From an uncultured Ignavibacteriota bacterium (GTDB taxonomy: Bacteria > Bacteroidota > Ignavibacteria > UBA10030 > UBA8401), in NCBI GenBank assembly GCA_903861125.1, contig CAIOTF010000023.1:372001-436000 (forward strand): a stretch of 64,000 nucleotides of DNA. Direction: 5' to 3'. Below are positions 48,230 to 56,797 of the stretch, piece by piece. Numbering within the stretch: the first letter of the stretch is position 1; each line of letters starts with the position of its first letter. The notes under the pieces were generated by a model. That model had not been told where the DNA came from, made no database searches, and worked only from the letters and a program-made list of their open reading frames with translations. The translations under genes and the position numbers were made by a program.

Positions 48230-49186
48230 TTGGAAAAAAAAGAACTCTTTCTTCAACTTGAAAAACTTTCCACCGAACAACGTAATCCCTATTCGATGGA
48301 CATTGACGCGCGTTCGACCGAAGATATTCTCGCTATTATTAATGGTGAGGATAAAAAAGTTGCAACCGCTGTAGAAAGCCAGATTCCTTATATCGCTCTG
48401 GCGGTTGAAATGGTTGTAAAATCTTTTCTGAACGGCGGTAGATTAATTTATGTCGGCGCGGGTACCAGTGGCCGTGTCGGCGTTGTGGATGCCAGCGAGT
48501 GTCCTCCAACATTCGGCGTCCCGTTCGATATGGTGCAGGGAATGATTGCCGGGGGCGAGGGGGCGATGTTTAGAGCCGTTGAGGGGGCCGAGGATAAGCC
48601 GGAAAATGGTTCGCGCGATATTGATCTTAAAAATGTCGGACCGAACGATGTTGTCTGCGGAATCGCGGCCAGCTTGCGCACCCCGTATGTGATCGGCGCG
48701 GTGAAGCGTGCAAAAGAGTTGGGATCAAAAACGCTGTATGTAACAACCAATCCGCGTACGAATTTAGATCTTCCTGAATACAGGCATCTTGCAGAAGCGC
48801 TCGATGTTGCCATCTGTGCCGAGGTTGGTCCCGAGGTGGTGATGGGTTCCACGCGCATGAAAAGCGGAACGGCGCAAAAATTAATCCTGAACATGATCAC
48901 GACCGCAGCAATGATCCGCATGGGCAAGATCTATGAAAACATGATGATTGATCTTCAGATGACGAACAACAAGCTGGTCGAGAGGGCAAAACGTGTTGTG
49001 ATGACTATTACCGGTGTTGACTATTCTACGGCAGAAAAATATCTCGGCGATGCAAGGGGACATGTAAAAACCGCCCTTGTGATGATCAAGGCTGATGTTG
49101 ATTACAATGAGGCTGTGAACCGTTTGCACCGTGCAAACGGTTTTGTAAGGGCTGCAATCGAAGGGAAGGAATATACTATTGTTTGA
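48230..49186 (+). CDS. murQ: N-acetylmuramic acid 6-phosphate etherase
   Basis: 318 residues from TTG 48230, chosen because GAGG lies 5 bp before it; an in-frame GTG at 48224 is the alternative. Motifs: STEQRNPYSMDIDARST, the SIS-domain YVGAGTSGRVGVVDASECPPTFGV, EGAEDKPENGSRDI with the catalytic Glu, and GSTRMKSGTAQKLILNM. It cleaves the lactyl ether of MurNAc-6-phosphate during cell-wall recycling. No PTS transporter, MurK or AnmK gene is nearby. Confidence 0.95.
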   Translation: MEKKELFLQLEKLSTEQRNPYSMDIDARSTEDILAIINGEDKKVATAVESQIPYIALAVEMVVKSFLNGGRLIYVGAGTSGRVGVVDASECPPTFGVPFDMVQGMIAGGEGAMFRAVEGAEDKPENGSRDIDLKNVGPNDVVCGIAASLRTPYVIGAVKRAKELGSKTLYVTTNPRTNLDLPEYRHLAEALDVAICAEVGPEVVMGSTRMKSGTAQKLILNMITTAAMIRMGKIYENMMIDLQMTNNKLVERAKRVVMTITGVDYSTAEKYLGDARGHVKTALVMIKADVDYNEAVNRLHRANGFVRAAIEGKEYTIV

Positions 49187-49289
49187 CCCTTGTGGTTCGA
49201 CCGATCCTTAAAAACCAACTTTTTTCTCTTCCGAAATACTCTGCTTTTATTCCTGCTGAATGTTTGCCTTTAATGTCAATGCATATTTC

Positions 49290-49320
49290 TTGACTAAAAT
49301 AATCGTCATTTTTATTTTTG
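49290..49320 (+). promoter_or_regulatory. Candidate promoter of spoVG
   Basis: TTGACT (49290-49295) and TATTTT (49313-49318) are 17 bp apart. The -10 region reads TATTTTTG, which also matches the Bacteroidota-type TAnnTTTG box. It lies 53 bp before the ATG. Confidence 0.5.
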
Positions 49321-49372
49321 CCTCAACGCGTTCCACAAATCACTTTTTTTCAACCAATATACTGGAGGCAGT

Positions 49373-49633
49373 ATGAATGTCGTTAACATGAAACAATTTT
49401 CGGGCGCAAAGAATTTGAAAGCGTTTTTTGATATTGAAACAACCGAAGGGATCACGATCAAAGGCTTTAAGATCGCCGATGGAAAGAATGGTCTTTTTGT
49501 GGGGGTTCCCTCGGATCAGGATAAGACCGACAAGGGGAAGTATTGGGACAAAGTTTTAATGTCAAAAAAATTGCGGGATAAATTAACAGAGATAGCGTTG
49601 GAGGAATATTCTAAAGTTGCCGACGATAAATAA
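49373..49633 (+). CDS. spoVG: SpoVG-like septation/RNA-binding protein
   Basis: 86 residues with the SpoVG fold pattern: N-terminal strands (LKAFFDIETTEGITIKGFKI) and the family core ADGKNGLFVGVPSDQ, then a C-terminal helix (KLRDKLTEIALEEYSK) that corresponds to the nucleic-acid-binding helix. SpoVG proteins of non-sporulating bacteria bind RNA or DNA and affect many genes. GGAGG lies 5 bp before ATG 49373. It has its own promoter-like site and terminator, so it is probably expressed alone. Confidence 0.85.
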   Translation: MNVVNMKQFSGAKNLKAFFDIETTEGITIKGFKIADGKNGLFVGVPSDQDKTDKGKYWDKVLMSKKLRDKLTEIALEEYSKVADDK

Positions 49634-49654
49634 ATTCTTCTAATCGCGGTATAT

Positions 49655-49687
49655 AAAAAAAACGTCCTCAATGAGGACGTTTTTTAT
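49655..49687. terminator. Bidirectional Rho-independent terminator
   Basis: aacgtcctc (49661-49669) pairs perfectly with gaggacgtt (49673-49681) around a 3-nt loop, with A-tract before and T-tract after. It serves spoVG and the convergent MFS gene. Confidence 0.9.
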
Positions 49688-49706
49688 TTTTCGAACACTT
49701 GCCACC

Positions 49707-51119
49707 CTAGTGTGCTGCGGCAGCCGTTTCATAATCGATTCCCTGGGCTTTTAAGACTGCCTTTGCTTTTATTGCAAAGAAGGCCAGATAGCCGAACAAG
49801 AATATTGTAATGATGTATGACAGATGAATATTGTTAAACACATCGCTGATCCATCCCTGGAACGGCGGAATTAGTGCTCCTCCAAGAATCATCATTATAA
49901 GGAATGTGGAGCCCTGGCTGGTATATTTTCCAAGTCCCGCAATAGAAAGAGAGAATATGCACGGCCACATCACAGAACAAAAGAGTCCGCCACTGATAAA
50001 TGCAAACACGGCAATTTTACCGGTTGTTAGCATTCCGATAGACATTGCCGCCATACCGAGGAGCGAGAACACCAAAAGCGTCTTTGCCGGTTTTTCCTGT
50101 CCAATAAAAAATCCGATGATCTGAATGGCTATGACAAATGCGTACACATATAGATCGCTCACGTCGGTCCCGTTAAGAATGTTTGCCCCGAGAACTACGC
50201 CAAAGGCAACGTAAGGAACAATCACGGTTAAAATATTCTTCCACATTTTCGGAAGGTTGAAAACGGTAATGGCGCCGGTCCATCGGCCGATCATTAGGCT
50301 TCCCCAGAACAACGAGATAAAGCGCGAAATTTCTGATTTGTCGTAACCGCCGAATTCGGGCAATTTTAAAAGCGCTCCCAAATTGCTCTGGATCGTTACT
50401 TCAACGCCGACATAGACAAATATTCCGATCATACCATACACAAGCTGCGGGTACTTCAGGGCCCCTCGTCCCGGTTCGATGTGTTCATCCTGAACGATCT
50501 TTGGCAGATTAGAAAAAATAAAGAACAATGCGACAGCAATAAAGAGTCCGGCAAGAAAGAGATACATTTGATTGATGGATCCTATTTCAACCTTAACGTT
50601 TTTTGTTAATCCGCCGAAAAGAAAATAGCTGACGATCAGCGGACCGATGGTTGTTCCAAACGAATTAACGCCGCCGGCCAAGTTCAGCCGGTGTGCGCCG
50701 GTTTCCGGATTGCCGAGCGCTATCGCAAACGGTTGGGCGCATGTTTGCTGAAGCGAGAAACCAACGGCAATAAGGAAGAGAGAGCCGAGAATCAGCCAAT
50801 AATTTCCGACGTTCACTGCACCGATCATTGCGATTGCTCCGGCCGCCGAAACAAACAGACCGTATGCTATTCCCATTTTGTAGCCGATCTTGTTAAGAAA
50901 GTCGATCTTCATCAGCCGCTCGGTAAGATAGAGAGCCAGCGAACCGACAAAATAAGCAAGATAAAATGCCAGGTCGATCAGCTGCGACTGAAATTGTGAG
51001 AGATTAAAATGTTCTTTGCAGAATGGAATGAAGACGCCGTTCGATGCTGCGAGGAATCCCCAAAAGAAAAAGACCGTTATCAGGGTTCCAAATTGTGATT
51101 TTGTTGAAGTTGTGCTCAT
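49707..51119 (-). CDS. Sugar MFS transporter (FHS family, FucP/GluP-like)
   Basis: 470 residues from ATG 51119, which begins the usual short N-terminus (MSTTSTKSQFGTLITVFFFWGF); the frame is open to 51263 but the extra part is not membrane-like. Twelve transmembrane segments are visible. Family marks include FFFWGFLAASNGVFIPF, LQQTCAQPFAIALGNPETGAHRLNL and the NSFGTTIGPL loop. Members import fucose, glucose, galactose or other sugars with protons or sodium. The exact substrate is not evident, and no sugar-metabolic genes are adjacent. Confidence 0.88.
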   Translation of the reverse strand: MSTTSTKSQFGTLITVFFFWGFLAASNGVFIPFCKEHFNLSQFQSQLIDLAFYLAYFVGSLALYLTERLMKIDFLNKIGYKMGIAYGLFVSAAGAIAMIGAVNVGNYWLILGSLFLIAVGFSLQQTCAQPFAIALGNPETGAHRLNLAGGVNSFGTTIGPLIVSYFLFGGLTKNVKVEIGSINQMYLFLAGLFIAVALFFIFSNLPKIVQDEHIEPGRGALKYPQLVYGMIGIFVYVGVEVTIQSNLGALLKLPEFGGYDKSEISRFISLFWGSLMIGRWTGAITVFNLPKMWKNILTVIVPYVAFGVVLGANILNGTDVSDLYVYAFVIAIQIIGFFIGQEKPAKTLLVFSLLGMAAMSIGMLTTGKIAVFAFISGGLFCSVMWPCIFSLSIAGLGKYTSQGSTFLIMMILGGALIPPFQGWISDVFNNIHLSYIITIFLFGYLAFFAIKAKAVLKAQGIDYETAAAAH

Positions 51120-51170
51120 GGGTAGTAAGATGGTTTGTGATAGAAAATGTGCTGTTCGAATTGGGGCCCG

Positions 51171-51199
51171 TTGTTCTCGGCTAGAGTACGATATAAAAT
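51171..51199 (+). promoter_or_regulatory. Candidate promoter of the uppP leader
   Basis: TTGTTC (51171-51176) and TAAAAT (51194-51199) are 17 bp apart. Transcription would start near 51206, about 105 nt before uppP. Confidence 0.45.
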
Positions 51200-51219
51200 G
51201 TAAGAATTCAACTACTATT

Positions 51220-51270
51220 ATGGTGCGTTTGAAGGGAATATTATTTTTCGTACCTTTACTCATCGTGTAA
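51220..51270 (+). CDS. Possible 16-residue leader peptide ahead of uppP
   Basis: ATG 51220 to TAA 51268 encodes MVRLKGILFFVPLLIV. Its stop codon overlaps the base of the terminator hairpin at 51269, so a ribosome reaching the stop would mask the 5' arm and let transcription continue. No strong ribosome binding site is seen. It may be chance. Confidence 0.3.
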   Translation: MVRLKGILFFVPLLIV

Positions 51271-51296
51271 GAGGAGCATGGTGCTCCTCTTTTTTA
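51269..51296 (+). terminator. Terminator-like hairpin upstream of uppP
   Basis: aagaggagca (51269-51278) pairs perfectly with tgctcctctt (51282-51291), 3-nt loop, followed by TTTTTATT. It ends 17 bp before the uppP ATG and has no complete plus-strand gene before it, so it looks like an attenuator. Confidence 0.75.
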
Positions 51297-51312
51297 TTGT
51301 TTTGTAAAATTT

Positions 51313-52161
51313 ATGGATATCGTACAGGCGGTTATACTCGGCATTATTCAGGGATTAACAGAGTTCCTTCCCATCAGCAGTACGGGACATTTGCGTATCA
51401 TTCCTGCGCTCTTAGGCTGGAAAGATCCGGGTGCGGCTTTTACGGCGGTTATACAATTTGGGACGCTTGTTGCTGTGCTTTTCTATTTTAGAAAAGATAT
51501 TGCCGCTATTACGGCGGCGGTCATAAAAGGAATGTTAAGCGGAAAACTTTTTCACAATCGCGACGCCCAGCTCGGCTGGATGATCGGTGCCGGCACTATT
51601 CCAATTGTTGTTTTGGGTTTGCTGTTAAAACACCAGATCGAAACTTCGTTCCGATCGCTATATGTAATCAGCGCATCGTTCATTCTTCTTGCGGTCGTGT
51701 TGATGGTCGCAGAATATTTTACCAAAATGAAACTCGCGCGTGGCGAGAAGCTGAAGTCTTTGGACGATCTTACCTGGAAAGAGATTGTTGCGGTCGGTTT
51801 TTGGCAGTGCGTTGCTCTGATCCCCGGCTCATCGCGATCCGGAACAACCATCACCGGAGGATTATTTTCCGGGATGAACCGTGAAACGGCTGCGCGGTTC
51901 TCGTTTTTATTGTCGCTCCCTTCAGTCTTGGCCGCGGGAATGTTGGAGTTGGTAAAAGAACGAGAGGCGTTGCTTTCGTCGGATGCCGGCATCACAAATC
52001 TGATTGTTGCAACAATTGTTTCTGGTCTTGTTGGTTATGCATCGATTGCCTTTCTGTTAAACTATTTAAAAACTCATACGACCTATTTGTTTATCGTTTA
52101 TAGAATAGTTGTCGGCTTTGGATTGTTGTATATGTTGAATAGTGGAACACTAAGGCCATAA
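51313..52161 (+). CDS. uppP: Undecaprenyl-diphosphate phosphatase UppP (BacA)
   Basis: 282 residues, polytopic. The first catalytic motif QGLTEFLPISSTGHL (13-27) and the second PGSSRSGTTITGGLFSGM are complete. It recycles undecaprenyl diphosphate, the carrier lipid for peptidoglycan and other envelope glycans, and gives resistance to bacitracin when overexpressed. It heads a run of seven closely spaced plus-strand genes; dedA follows after 18 bp. A hairpin upstream may control its expression. Confidence 0.96.
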   Translation: MDIVQAVILGIIQGLTEFLPISSTGHLRIIPALLGWKDPGAAFTAVIQFGTLVAVLFYFRKDIAAITAAVIKGMLSGKLFHNRDAQLGWMIGAGTIPIVVLGLLLKHQIETSFRSLYVISASFILLAVVLMVAEYFTKMKLARGEKLKSLDDLTWKEIVAVGFWQCVALIPGSSRSGTTITGGLFSGMNRETAARFSFLLSLPSVLAAGMLELVKEREALLSSDAGITNLIVATIVSGLVGYASIAFLLNYLKTHTTYLFIVYRIVVGFGLLYMLNSGTLRP

Positions 52162-52179
52162 TAAGGAAGATAGGCTTCT

Positions 52180-52803
52180 ATGGAATTCGTTTTAGATTTT
52201 TTTGACAAACTGAGAGACATTCAAGCCCTTGTTGTATGGGCGGGATATGTCGGGTTGTTTATTATTGTTTTCGCGGAGACCGGATTGCTCGTCGGTTTTT
52301 TTCTTCCCGGGGATTCTTTGTTGTTTACTGCCGGATTGTTTGCGGCGCAAGGATTGTTTAATGTTTACGAATTGTGCGTCATTTTGGTCGTAGCCGCAAT
52401 CACGGGTGATGCCGTTGGATATTATATCGGGAAAACGGGGGGGCATACGCTCTATGCGCGCGAAGATTCCCGTTTTTTTAAAAAGAAACATCTAATCGCT
52501 ACAAAGGTATTCTATGAAAAATATGGCGCGTTCACGATTGTCGCTGCGCGCTGGATGCCCTTTGCTCGAACGTTTGCCCCCGTTGTTGCAGGAATAGCCG
52601 AGATGCCGTATTCAACTTTTGTTACCTACAACATCGTGGGCGGCACAACCTGGGTATTAAGCATGATCCTTGCGGGATATTTTCTTGGAACAGCGTTTCC
52701 GGCAATCGTCAAACATCTTGAAATCGTTATTGTTGTCATTGTTTTCCTTTCTTTGCTTCCGGGTATTATAAAATACTTACAAGTAAAGTATGGAAAAAAA
52801 TAG
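52180..52803 (+). CDS. DedA family membrane protein
   Basis: 207 residues with the DedA (SNARE-associated) pattern: FAETGLLVGFFLPGDSLLFTAGLFAAQG (split across residues 28-55), the GDAVGYYIGKTGG motif, and RWMPFARTFAPVVAGIAEM containing the conserved Arg pair. DedA proteins help flip undecaprenyl phosphate or phospholipids across the inner membrane. The location beside uppP fits a shared role in undecaprenyl phosphate recycling. Confidence 0.92.
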   Translation: MEFVLDFFDKLRDIQALVVWAGYVGLFIIVFAETGLLVGFFLPGDSLLFTAGLFAAQGLFNVYELCVILVVAAITGDAVGYYIGKTGGHTLYAREDSRFFKKKHLIATKVFYEKYGAFTIVAARWMPFARTFAPVVAGIAEMPYSTFVTYNIVGGTTWVLSMILAGYFLGTAFPAIVKHLEIVIVVIVFLSLLPGIIKYLQVKYGKK

Positions 52804-52898
52804 CCGCCCTTCTCTAGGGTGTTGTTGTGTGCTGCCGGCGGCGGCGACCGCGTTTTACCGTAATCGGTTACTGCAAAGAAATATTCTTATCTTTGATC

Positions 52899-54128
52899 GT
52901 GAAAGACCGCATTCCCCACATTCGTTTTCATGTTGACCCGATCTTCAAGGAAGAACTCGAAAAACTTCCGTGGAGCATTCCTGTTGCCGATTGGCACCGG
53001 TACGGTGTAACCATGTTGAATATTAAGCGGGGCATGTCGCGCCACGAGGTGGTCTTTGTGCGCACGGGAAGATTTTCTTTTTGCGTTAAAGAGATCAGCG
53101 AAGAGATCTCAAAGAAAGAGATCAATCATTACGAACATCTGCTGATGCTTGGCATACATACTCTTGTGCCCGCCGGCTATATTATAAGAGAAGAAGAACC
53201 GCTTGCCGTAGCAACTCCGGTCGGCATACAATATCAAGTCAACAATATTTCCCACACAATCACGGTTCTGGTCAACAAGGTGTTGCCGGACTCTTTGCTC
53301 TATTCGAGGAACTTCCGGGCAGAAACCCGTCGAAAAATATGGGATGCCATCATCCGACTATTTGTTCAATTACACAGTAACGGTGTGTATTGGGGTGATG
53401 CCTCGCTGGCAAACACTCTTATTAAATTTGAAAAACAGATGGTGCCGTTCGTTGGTCCTCAAACTGTGCTTATGGCATATCTTTCGGATGCTGAAACGGT
53501 CGAGATTCGGCCGAAGCTTTCCAAATCGATGCGCGAAGAGGACCTGAACTTTTTCTTTGAGTCGATGGACTGGGTCAACGAAGACCTGCGCAAAGACGGG
53601 GTTGTCCGCGACGATGCCGGAATGGACGAAGACAAGGGTTATATAAAAGAGCGGTATGCCATGCTGTATGGTGTTGAGATGAAAAAGAAAAAATTCGAAC
53701 GGCTCACATCGTTTAATGTCGACAGATTTCTTGGCGGTATTTTCAATCCTGCCTACGTCGATCAGTTTCTGCGGCACATTGAAGAACACCGGTGGTATCT
53801 GGGTGAACGGATGAAGCGGGATGTTTCGTTGGCCGAGGCAACGCGCGATTGGTATGAAACGATTTTCGTTCCTATCTGCGAATTGTTCCGGACTGAACGC
53901 ATCCTCGATTTATTCAAAGGTAAAACCGCGGCAGAGATGTATATAGAGATCATGAACAATAAATATTATTTGAGTGAGCGGGCGGGAAGAGATGTCGGCA
54001 TGATCGCGGCTATGAATGATTATGCGCTGAAATTCGGCGCGGCCGAACAAAATAAATCGCTATTCGCCCATCTTGCAGACGGCATGATGAAAATTTTAGG
54101 ACTGAAAGAGTCGGTGCTTCTAAGGTAA
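52899..54128 (+). CDS. DUF4032 protein with a kinase-like N-terminal domain
   Basis: About 409 residues from GTG 52899; the frame is open to GTG 52827, but the family-like part begins at KDRIPHIRFHVDP. The N-terminal half resembles lipopolysaccharide-kinase/RIO-like folds: FCVKEISEEISKKEINHYEH with a possible ATP-site Lys, then the catalytic-loop-like HSNGVYWGDASLANTLIKF. The C-terminal half (from about residue 220) is the DUF4032 region, with two internal copies of a pattern: VDQFLRHIEEHRWYLGERM...VSLAEATRDW and AEMYIEIMNNKYYLSERAG...VGMIAAMNDY. Substrate unknown. A protein-kinase-like phosphotransferase is plausible but the start and function are uncertain. Confidence 0.75.
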   Translation: MKDRIPHIRFHVDPIFKEELEKLPWSIPVADWHRYGVTMLNIKRGMSRHEVVFVRTGRFSFCVKEISEEISKKEINHYEHLLMLGIHTLVPAGYIIREEEPLAVATPVGIQYQVNNISHTITVLVNKVLPDSLLYSRNFRAETRRKIWDAIIRLFVQLHSNGVYWGDASLANTLIKFEKQMVPFVGPQTVLMAYLSDAETVEIRPKLSKSMREEDLNFFFESMDWVNEDLRKDGVVRDDAGMDEDKGYIKERYAMLYGVEMKKKKFERLTSFNVDRFLGGIFNPAYVDQFLRHIEEHRWYLGERMKRDVSLAEATRDWYETIFVPICELFRTERILDLFKGKTAAEMYIEIMNNKYYLSERAGRDVGMIAAMNDYALKFGAAEQNKSLFAHLADGMMKILGLKESVLLR

Positions 54129-54182
54129 GCGTTGATTATATTGCTTTTGTTCAATTTAACATTGCTAACAAAGGAACTTTTT

Positions 54183-54440
54183 ATGACAACAATTACACCG
54201 TCACCCGTTAAACTTTTTGATCCGGCTTCGCTGGAAAAGATCGCCTACGAAAGCGTCAAGTCGATCCCCACAAAAGAACCGAATGATCAGTATCGGCTTG
54301 GTTATCACGTCTGGAATTATTTAAAAGACAAAAGGGGAACCATTGCCGATGTTGTAAAACAATCGGGGGCCCGGATATTGATCCCCGAACAAACGGCGGT
54401 AGGAATAATAGAGTCGGAATTAAAAAAATCCGCCCTCTAA
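54183..54440 (+). CDS. Hypothetical 85-residue protein
   Basis: 85 residues from ATG 54183, preceded by AAAGGAA; the frame is open to 54132. No signal peptide or membrane helix. The sequence is polar and likely helical in its C-terminal part (TIADVVKQSGARILIPEQTA, ending VGIIESELKKSAL). I do not recognise the family. It lies 54 bp after the DUF4032 gene and 31 bp before marC, so it is probably part of the operon. Confidence 0.7.
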   Translation: MTTITPSPVKLFDPASLEKIAYESVKSIPTKEPNDQYRLGYHVWNYLKDKRGTIADVVKQSGARILIPEQTAVGIIESELKKSAL

Positions 54441-54471
54441 TCTTTTCCTGCGGAAACAGCTGACCATCCCG

Positions 54472-55068
54472 ATGAACATTGCTTGGAAAATACTAAACGA
54501 TCTGATTATGGCTTTTATCCCGCTTTTTGTGGCGATCGATGTGCCGGGTCTTGTCCCTTTGTTCATATCGCTCACCGATGGGATGACACTGAAAGCAAAG
54601 CGGCGACTGATCATCGAGGCAACGATGACAGCGGGTGCTGTGGCGCTTGTTTTCCTTATCCTCGGAAAAGTGATCTTCAAATTCCTCGGCATTACGGAAA
54701 ATGATTTCCGTATCGGCGGAGGAATCGTTCTTATTGTGCTTGCTGTGACCGATCTCCTTTTTTCCAATGACGACCGGAAAAACACCAATACATCCGTTGG
54801 CATCGTGCCGATCGGCATCCCGCTGATAATGGGGCCCGGGGCGCTGACGGCAATCATCATTATTGTTGATGCATACGGTTATTGGATCTCGATGGTCTCC
54901 CTTCTCCTGAATTTGATCATCGTCTGGCTGATTTTCCGTAACTCCGATATTGTGATCCGGGTGATGGGTGAGGGGGGCACAAAAGCGTTTGCTAAAGTCG
55001 CCGCTCTTTTTATGGTCGCGATCGCCGTTATGATGATCCGCGTCGGCATTCAAAACATACTCAAATAG
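54472..55068 (+). CDS. MarC family membrane protein
   Basis: 198 residues with six predicted helices. The start (ALNDL-like LNDLIMAFIPLFVAIDVPGL) and the half-repeat FRIGGGIVLIVLAVTDLLF plus GIPLIMGPGALTAIIII are marks of the MarC/NAAT family. Members are proposed amino-acid transporters; E. coli MarC itself has no proven role in drug resistance. The glutaminase gene follows after 9 bp. Confidence 0.9.
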   Translation: MNIAWKILNDLIMAFIPLFVAIDVPGLVPLFISLTDGMTLKAKRRLIIEATMTAGAVALVFLILGKVIFKFLGITENDFRIGGGIVLIVLAVTDLLFSNDDRKNTNTSVGIVPIGIPLIMGPGALTAIIIIVDAYGYWISMVSLLLNLIIVWLIFRNSDIVIRVMGEGGTKAFAKVAALFMVAIAVMMIRVGIQNILK

Positions 55069-55077
55069 TTGTTCGTT

Positions 55078-55998
55078 ATGTCTTACCATTATCAATCCGT
55101 CCTTGAAGCAATACGGTCTGACGTAGCTCCACTGCGTCGCGCCGGATCTGTTGCGAACTATATTCCCGAGCTTGCCAAGATCAATCCGAACAAATTCGGT
55201 ATGCATCTGCGAACCATTAATGGACAGGACTATGCGGTGGGCAACAGCGGCGAAAACTTTTCAATACAAAGTATCTCGAAGGTGTTTGCTTTGGCGATGG
55301 TCGTCTCGCTCATCGGCGAAAAGATCTTTGAGCGTGTTGGTGTAGAGCCGTCGGGCAGTTCGTTCAACTCTCTTGTGCAGCTGGAATATGAAAAGGGAAT
55401 ACCGAGAAATCCGCTGATCAATGCGGGGGCAATGGTCGTCTGCGATGTGTTGATCGAACAGCTGCGCAAACCAAAAAAAGAAATTCTCGAGTTTGTGCGT
55501 CTTCTGGCCAACAATAAAAAAATCGGCTACAACGAACGGGTCGCTGCTTCGGAAAAAACTTTCGGTTTCCGTAATGCCGCGCTGGCAAATTTTCTGAAGT
55601 CGTTCAATAATATCCATAACGATGTGGGCGATGTGTTGGACCTTTATTTCCATATCTGCTCCATTGAAATGTCGTGCAAAGATCTTGCTACCGCATTCCT
55701 GCTCTTTGCCAATCACGGCACGGTAATGACCACAAGCGAATCAATACTCACTAAAAGTCAGACCAAGCGCCTAAATGCCTTGATGCAAACGTGCGGTTTT
55801 TATGATGAGGCCGGAGAGTTCTCTTTCACTGTTGGTCTGCCGGGAAAGAGCGGTGTTGGCGGCGGCATTGTTGCCGTGCTTCCTCACCGGTACGCTGTGG
55901 CGACGTGGGGTCCGCGATTAAATGCGCGGGGAAACTCTGTGATGGGAATGAGGGCGTTAGAATTGCTGACAACAAAGCTTGGTTCTTCTATCTTCTAA
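55078..55998 (+). CDS. glsA: Glutaminase A
   Basis: 306 residues from ATG 55078; a TTG at 55069 is possible but lacks support. Beta-lactamase-like serine hydrolase fold with Ser65-xx-Lys68 (FSIQSISKVF), the INAGAMVVCD motif, and GLPGKSGVGGGIVAVLP near the C-terminus. It hydrolyses glutamine to glutamate and ammonia. It sits 9 bp after marC; a link with amino-acid transport by MarC is possible. Confidence 0.95.
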   Translation: MSYHYQSVLEAIRSDVAPLRRAGSVANYIPELAKINPNKFGMHLRTINGQDYAVGNSGENFSIQSISKVFALAMVVSLIGEKIFERVGVEPSGSSFNSLVQLEYEKGIPRNPLINAGAMVVCDVLIEQLRKPKKEILEFVRLLANNKKIGYNERVAASEKTFGFRNAALANFLKSFNNIHNDVGDVLDLYFHICSIEMSCKDLATAFLLFANHGTVMTTSESILTKSQTKRLNALMQTCGFYDEAGEFSFTVGLPGKSGVGGGIVAVLPHRYAVATWGPRLNARGNSVMGMRALELLTTKLGSSIF

Positions 55999-56041
55999 AT
56001 ATTACGTCTGCGCATTATAAACTTTTATTTCGGGAAATAAT

Positions 56042-56659
56042 ATGCTTCGCTCCATCTTTCATCCTGCCTCGCAAACAACCGAAACGAAATCAACGCTCAT
56101 TATGCTTCACGGAAGGGGTGCGGATGAACACGATCTGTTCGGACTAAAAGAACGCCTTGATCCTCGTCTGGACATCCACTCTCTTCGCGCTCCGTTCGAA
56201 TATGAGTGGGGCGGCAATGCGTGGTTTGATATGTCCGAGGATGGAACTTTAGACGAGAAAAGTTTTCTTCGCAGCAAAGCAGAGATCCTTGCGTTCGTTG
56301 ACTCTATTAAGGCGGACAATCTTTTCCTGCTCGGCTTCAGTATGGGCGCAATCATGTCGTATGCCCTCGCGCTGACGCAGCCGCACCTTTGCCGGGGGAT
56401 TCTGGCCTTAAGCGGATTTGCTCCGTTACAATTGGAGAAAGAATACAGGTTAAACGAACTAAACGATCTTCACGTATTTATCTCGCACGGCATCAACGAT
56501 CCGGTGATTCCCGTTTCCGCCGCGCGGAAGACCAAAGAATTGCTTTCCTCTTCCAACGCACACGTTACTTACAACGAATACCATATGGCGCATCAGATCG
56601 CCGAAGAATGTCTGGTCGATATCGGGGCTTGGCTGAAAAAATTATTGGACCAACCATGA
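56042..56659 (+). CDS. Alpha/beta hydrolase (phospholipase/carboxylesterase family)
   Basis: 205 residues. Oxyanion region MLHGRGADEHDLFGL (21-35), nucleophile Ser100 in LGFSMGA, Asp153 in INDPVIPV and His184 in YHMAHQIAEE make a complete triad of the YpfH/carboxylesterase type. It should cleave short carboxylic esters; the natural substrate is unknown. It is the last gene of the uppP run and ends before a strong terminator. Confidence 0.92.
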   Translation: MLRSIFHPASQTTETKSTLIMLHGRGADEHDLFGLKERLDPRLDIHSLRAPFEYEWGGNAWFDMSEDGTLDEKSFLRSKAEILAFVDSIKADNLFLLGFSMGAIMSYALALTQPHLCRGILALSGFAPLQLEKEYRLNELNDLHVFISHGINDPVIPVSAARKTKELLSSSNAHVTYNEYHMAHQIAEECLVDIGAWLKKLLDQP

Positions 56660-56740
56660 GTGCGTGAAAATGCTTGTCTGTGTTAATTAAGTTGAAGAGA
56701 GAAATTATTCGAATAGTTTTTTTCGTCTGGCTTCCGCGGT

Positions 56741-56779
56741 AAACAAAAATCCCCAAGAACTTCTTGGGGATTTTTGTTT
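56741..56779. terminator. Bidirectional Rho-independent terminator
   Basis: An almost uninterrupted inverted repeat of 19 bp (56741-56759 with 56761-56779) contains the GC core atccccaagaa/ttcttggggat, flanked by A- and T-rich arms. It separates the hydrolase gene from the convergent yidC. Confidence 0.92.
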
Positions 56780-56797
56780 GTCGAATTTTTTTGTTGT

